A program made the translations under genes and the position numbers. Shown here one piece after another: positions 39,870-43,314 of a stretch of DNA of 43,314 nucleotides. Each line of letters opens with the position of its first letter. Positions within the stretch are counted from its first letter, which is position 1. The stretch comes from Acetobacteraceae bacterium UBA6159 (GTDB lineage Bacteria; Pseudomonadota; Alphaproteobacteria; Acetobacterales; Acetobacteraceae): the NCBI GenBank assembly GCA_002422345.1, contig DIUL01000021.1:1-43314 (forward strand), written 5' to 3'. Below the pieces are notes generated by a model that worked only from the letters and a program-made list of their open reading frames with translations, had not been told where the DNA came from and made no database searches.

Positions 39870-41383
39870 GGAACCTCCTTGAGGACGAAGGGTTGCAGCG
39901 CTGCGGCGTGCTCCAGGGCATAGGCCAGTTCTCCGGGCGACTGCGCATGCAGCGTCAGCAGGGGCTGTCCGCGCTCCACCGTGTCGCCAATCCGAAGGCT
40001 CGTTTCCAGGCCGGCGGTGGCGGAGGCCGGTGCGCCCGCCAGCTTGGCGAGTCGCGCCAGGCGGCGATTGTCGATCGTCGCAATACGCCCCGACGCCGTC
40101 GCCGTGACGTCGGCGGTGAACGCCGCCTTCGGCGGTTCGCGGAACCCGCCCTGGGCGTCGCAGATCGCCAGGAACTTGGACAGGGCCGCGCCGGAGTCCA
40201 GCACGCCGCGCGCGCGTTCAAGCCCGGTGCCCGCGTGGCTGCCGGGCGCCATGTCCAGCAGCGCGGCAGACAGGGCCAGCGCACGTTCGCGCAGGTCCAC
40301 GGGTGCATCGGGGGCATTGCGCAGCACCTGCAGCACATCGCGTGCTTCCAGTGCCGGGCCGATCCCGCGACCCACCGGCTGCGTGCCGTCGGACCGATGG
40401 ATGCCCAGTTGCAAACCGAGCGCGCCGGCGGTGTGCTCGAGCCGTGCACCGAGGCTGTCGGCGGCGGCGTCGCTGCGCACTTTGGCAGTAGGGCCGATCG
40501 GCATGTCGATCAGAACGTGGGTGGAGCCGGCGGCGATCTTCTTCGACAGCACGCTGGCGACCAGTTGGCCGTCGCTGTCGAAATCCAGCGGCCGCTGGAC
40601 CCGGATCAGGATGTCGTCGGCCGGGCTCAGGCGCACGTTGCCGCCCCAGACGATGCAGCCGCCCTCGCGTTCGACCACGTGGCGCATCGCCGCCAGGTCG
40701 AGCGCAACCGGCGCCATGACTTCCATGGTGTCGGCGGTGCCCGCGGGCGACGTGATCGCGCGGGACGAGGTCTTCGGGATGCGGTAGCCCAGCGCAGCAA
40801 TGATGGCCACCACGATCGGTGTGGTGCGGTTGCCCGGCAGGCCGCCGACGCAGTGCTTGTCCAGCACTGGCCCTTCGCCCCAGTCCAGTCGTTGGCCAAC
40901 GGCGATCATGGCGCGGGTCAGGGCGGTGGTCTCTGCATGGTCCAGGCGGTCGCCCGCGCTGGCCGTGACAAAGGCGGCCAGCTCCAGGTCCGACAACCTG
41001 CTTGCCATCACGTCCTGCACCAGGGCGCCGTACTGCGCGTCGTCCAGCCGCGCGCCGAACACCTTGGCGCGCAGGGCGCCGGCCGAGGCCGCCGGTTCCG
41101 CGTGGCGGACCCGGGCCATGGCATCGGGCGTGGGTTCCAGGAGCGCCCATGCAACTTCCGATAGCGCGACTTCATGCAGGCCGACCCGGTCGCTCACGAC
41201 CACGTTCAGCGTCGCCACCAGGCTGCGCCCGCCGACGTCCAGCCTGACACGGGTCATCGCGGCGAAGCCTTCGGCACGGCAGACCTCGCAGTCGCGGTGC
41301 ATATAGACCACCGGCTGCTGGTAGGTGTCGATGCCGGCGCGGGTGACGCGCAGGCGGGTGTGGTCCGGGACCTGGGTGGTCAT
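39866..41383 (-). CDS. AMP/thymidine phosphorylase family protein (DeoA-like)
   Basis: 505 residues, the length of archaeal AMP phosphorylase rather than the ~440-residue DeoA. It has an N-terminal extension of about 85 residues (RLRVTRAGIDTYQQPVVYMH), then the phosphate-binding core GPVLDKHCVGGLPGNRTTPI, SSRAITSPAGTADTMEV, and the ending AYALEHAAALQPFVL. The expected reaction is phosphorolysis of nucleoside 5'-monophosphate to base and ribose-1,5-bisphosphate, or of nucleosides to ribose-1-phosphate. It is co-translated with PRPP synthetase (overlap) and the nuclease gene (overlap). Confidence 0.92.
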   Translation of the reverse strand: MTTQVPDHTRLRVTRAGIDTYQQPVVYMHRDCEVCRAEGFAAMTRVRLDVGGRSLVATLNVVVSDRVGLHEVALSEVAWALLEPTPDAMARVRHAEPAASAGALRAKVFGARLDDAQYGALVQDVMASRLSDLELAAFVTASAGDRLDHAETTALTRAMIAVGQRLDWGEGPVLDKHCVGGLPGNRTTPIVVAIIAALGYRIPKTSSRAITSPAGTADTMEVMAPVALDLAAMRHVVEREGGCIVWGGNVRLSPADDILIRVQRPLDFDSDGQLVASVLSKKIAAGSTHVLIDMPIGPTAKVRSDAAADSLGARLEHTAGALGLQLGIHRSDGTQPVGRGIGPALEARDVLQVLRNAPDAPVDLRERALALSAALLDMAPGSHAGTGLERARGVLDSGAALSKFLAICDAQGGFREPPKAAFTADVTATASGRIATIDNRRLARLAKLAGAPASATAGLETSLRIGDTVERGQPLLTLHAQSPGELAYALEHAAALQPFVLKEVP

Positions 41384-42765
41384 CGCGCACCCTCGAGTTC
41401 AACGCGCTCCAGGTGCTCCGGTACGCGTGCGCGCCAGCCGAGCTCGCGCTGGATGCGCCCGCGCAGCGTGTCGGCCGCATCGGGTTCGCCATGGGTGAGA
41501 TAGACGATGCCGGGTGCGGAGGGCGCGGTGCGCATCCACGTCAAAAGTTCATCGGCATCGGCGTGTCCCGAGAATCCTTCAAGTTGCACAACCTCGGCGC
41601 GGATGGGGACCTCGCGGCCGAACATGCGCACAGTGCTGGCCCCCGCCGCCAGCGCCGCGCCACGGGTTCCGCCGGCCTGAAAGCCCGAGAGCAGGATCGC
41701 GTTGCGGTCGTCGGGGCCGAACGCCTCGATGTGGTGCAGCACCCGCCCACCGGTCGCCATGCCGCTGGCGGAGATGATGATCATCGGGCCGCGCTGGCGG
41801 TTGAGCGCCTTCGACTCCTCGACCGTGTTGACGAAAGTGGCCACCTCGAACATCCGCTGACAGTCCTCGTCGGACACATGGTGCTCGGCGTGGTGGGCGT
41901 GATAGTGCCGGGTGGCATTGATCGCCATCGGGCTGTTGAGGTAGACCGGCACCCGCGGAATCTCCTGGCGCTCGCGCAGCCGCGCCAGATGCAGCATGAG
42001 CGCCTGCGCACGGCCGATGGCGAACGCCGGGATGACGATCACGCCACCGCGGGCGGCGACCCGGCGGACGATGGGGGCAAGTTCGGCCTCCTGGTCGATC
42101 GCGACATGCGCCCGGTTGCCGTAGGTCGATTCGCAGACCAGCACGTCACAGGCGGGCAGGGGCGTCGGCGGGTTCATCAGCGACTCCTGCTGCCGCCCCA
42201 GGTCGCCGCTGAAGTGCAGGCGCTGGCCTTGCACGTCCAGGCTGACGTGGGCAGCGCCCAGGATATGGCCGGCAGGATGGAAGCGGGCCGTGAACCCCGG
42301 CGCGATCTCGATGTCGCGCCCGTAGTCATGCCCCTTGAGCTGGCTCAGGCTGCGCCGCGCTTCGGCCTCGGTATAGAGCGGCCGTGGCTCCTTGTGCTTC
42401 GAATAGCCCTTGCGCGCCGCGTACTTCGCCTCTTCTTCGAGCAGGTGTCCGCTGTCGGGTAGCAGCAGGCCGCACAGTGCGACGCTGGCGTGGGTGCAGT
42501 GGATCCGCCCGCGGAAGCCCTGTTTGACCAGCGCGGGCAGATAGCCCGAGTGGTCCAGGTGGGCGTGGGTCAGGACCACCGCGTCGATCGACGCCGGGTC
42601 GACGGGAAACGGCGCCCAGTTGCGGTCGCGCAGCTGCTTGTAGCCCTGGAACAGGCCGCAGTCGACCAGCACGCGCTGGCCATTGGCCTCGACCAGGTAG
42701 CGCGAGCCGGTCACGGTGCCCGCGGCGCCGAGGAACTGGAGGGTGGGGCTGGAAGACGCAGTCAT
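41380..42765 (-). CDS. MBL-fold beta-CASP RNA-processing nuclease
   Basis: 461 residues from the ATG complementary to 42763-42765 (MTASSSPTLQFLGAAGTVTG), with GGAG 8 bases upstream. Metallo-beta-lactamase core: VLVDCGLFQG, the zinc motif THAHLDHSGYLPALV, FHPAGHILGAAHVSL and FSGDLGR. The beta-CASP and C-terminal RNA-specificity parts include SASGMATGGRVLHHIEAFG and EGFSGHADADELLTWM. It is related to CPSF/Ysh1-type RNases. In this operon it could supply mononucleotides from RNA. The stop overlaps the phosphorylase start. Confidence 0.93.
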   Translation of the reverse strand: MTASSSPTLQFLGAAGTVTGSRYLVEANGQRVLVDCGLFQGYKQLRDRNWAPFPVDPASIDAVVLTHAHLDHSGYLPALVKQGFRGRIHCTHASVALCGLLLPDSGHLLEEEAKYAARKGYSKHKEPRPLYTEAEARRSLSQLKGHDYGRDIEIAPGFTARFHPAGHILGAAHVSLDVQGQRLHFSGDLGRQQESLMNPPTPLPACDVLVCESTYGNRAHVAIDQEAELAPIVRRVAARGGVIVIPAFAIGRAQALMLHLARLRERQEIPRVPVYLNSPMAINATRHYHAHHAEHHVSDEDCQRMFEVATFVNTVEESKALNRQRGPMIIISASGMATGGRVLHHIEAFGPDDRNAILLSGFQAGGTRGAALAAGASTVRMFGREVPIRAEVVQLEGFSGHADADELLTWMRTAPSAPGIVYLTHGEPDAADTLRGRIQRELGWRARVPEHLERVELEGAR

Positions 42766-43079
42766 GATGAGGCTCCGGTTCTGCAAGGAAGTGATGGCGG
42801 ATGGCACGACTCCCAACCGACGCGCCTACGCGTCGGTCGCGCGCCTGGCAGGTGCTGAATCATCGGTGACAGCAGCAGGATCGCCGGCGTCAGCAGCAGC
42901 GTTATCCAGAAGCGGCGGCGGAAATCGGCAACCATGGCGGCATGGTCATGGCCGCCGTGCCCGGCATGTGCCGCGTCTGTGGAGCCGGCCGCGGCGATGG
43001 TGCCGCCGCCGTGGATGGCATGATGCCCATGTTGGCCGTGGCCATGGCGGTGCTGTGCATGCGGGTCGTTCGTTGCCAT
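42762..43079 (-). pseudogene. 5' remnant of a CopB-type copper ATPase gene
   Basis: 106 codons. The His-rich N-terminus (MATNDPHAQHRHGHGQHGHH) leads into VADFRRRFWITLLLTPAILLLSPMIQHL, the start and first helix of a P1B-3 ATPase. After MIQHLPGA the frame is unrelated (RRRVGWESCHPPSLP), so the rest of the gene is lost by a junction near 42855. The fragment is open and its stop overlaps the nuclease start (ATGA). It might still be translated and couple expression. AGAGG lies about 9 bases before its ATG. It is not a copy of the ATPase at 34368-36434, since the N-terminal sequences differ. Confidence 0.75.
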
Positions 43080-43083
43080 GGGA

Positions 43084-43314
43084 TTAGGCCTCTTTTCTTT
43101 CTTTGAACAGCCTGCCAAGCCGGGGCAGGAATGCCGGAACTTCTTGCGCATAGCGGCGATACACGTCGCCAAACGCCGTTTCCACGTCGCGTTCTTCCCG
43201 CTTGGCGAGACGCCAGTACATGACGAGCAGCACCGGCAGCATCAGGCCGGTGACCAGCGTCGGCCATTGAAAGAAGAAGCCGATCATGATGAGTGCGAAT
43301 CCCAGGTACTGCGG
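43084..43314 (-). CDS. Isoprenylcysteine carboxyl methyltransferase/PEMT-family protein, 5' end cut off
   Basis: Only the last ~76 residues lie in the window: PQYLGFALIMIGFFFQWPTL, then TGLMLPVLLVMYWRLAKREE and VETAFGDVYRRYAQEVPAFLPR. The pattern PxYLG-hydrophobic-REE-FGDxYRxY is the SAM-binding end of small membrane methyltransferases of the ICMT family. It is co-oriented with, and 5 bases from, the copB remnant. Proteins of this family are common beside metal ATPases; the substrate is unknown. Confidence 0.85.
   Translation of the reverse strand, partial: PQYLGFALIMIGFFFQWPTLVTGLMLPVLLVMYWRLAKREERDVETAFGDVYRRYAQEVPAFLPRLGRLFKERKEA

Overview
The window is a dense, GC-rich proteobacterial metal-resistance island. 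The gene families (CopA/CopB copper proteins, Cus and Czc efflux pumps, CueR, DUF411, DUF1622) fit a Gammaproteobacterium, perhaps Xanthomonadales; this assignment is inferred from protein style only. Remnant genes, an IS3-family insertion and abrupt gene truncations suggest an accessory region (genomic island, plasmid or ICE). No rRNA, tRNA or CRISPR array was seen.

Layout. 1-5836 (minus): a czcI-like gene and czcCBA, a Zn/Co/Cd tripartite efflux system; czcA runs off the left edge. 5837-6649: a less coding-dense junction with one 50-codon ORF and an orphan AT-rich promoter. 6650-9412 (minus): a copper operon DUF411, HMA chaperone, copC, copD, a 29-codon overlapping ORF, and a truncated outer-membrane factor. 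9593-16213 (minus): cusA, cusB, cusC and a small periplasmic helical protein. 16622-17662 (plus): a zinc alcohol dehydrogenase. 17990-22464 (plus): a five-gene redox operon made of a Met/His-rich periplasmic protein, a membrane-anchored FAD/NAD(P)H/[2Fe-2S] reductase with a Met/His-rich periplasmic part, a probable di-haem b membrane protein, a seven-haem cytochrome c and a DUF1622 protein. 22568-25976: divergent copZ and copA-cueR with two CueR-type operators. 26315-31894 (plus): multicopper oxidase copA, copB with 14 QMDHS repeats, a type II GAPDH and a phospholipase D/cardiolipin synthase-like protein. 31981-34345 (minus): remnants of manB, ackA and an ABC1/UbiB gene, split by an IS3-family element. 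34368-43314 (minus): a CopB-type Cu ATPase, then a tightly overlapping block of phosphoketolase, PRPP synthetase, AMP/thymidine phosphorylase and beta-CASP nuclease, a copB 5' remnant, and the end of an isoprenylcysteine methyltransferase-like gene.

How it works together. Cytosolic Cu(I) is handled by CopZ, CopA and CueR through MerR-type promoters. Periplasmic copper is handled by Cus, CopABCD and DUF411. Five promoter regions (9505-9558, 16277-16330, 16453-16496, 17838-17881, 26023-26076) share one composite element, TGACA-n5-GTAAT-n6-GTCAT-n5-YGACAG followed 11 bp later by a -10-like hexamer. This predicts one CopR/CusR-type activator, encoded outside the window, that co-controls copper export, copper oxidation, the alcohol dehydrogenase and the redox operon. 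The redox operon is the best candidate for an undescribed system: it looks like a wire from cytosolic NAD(P)H through the inner membrane to a periplasmic multihaem protein. The right-hand block reads as an RNA/nucleotide-to-acetyl-phosphate salvage module, possibly complete at one time but now lacking a working acetate kinase.
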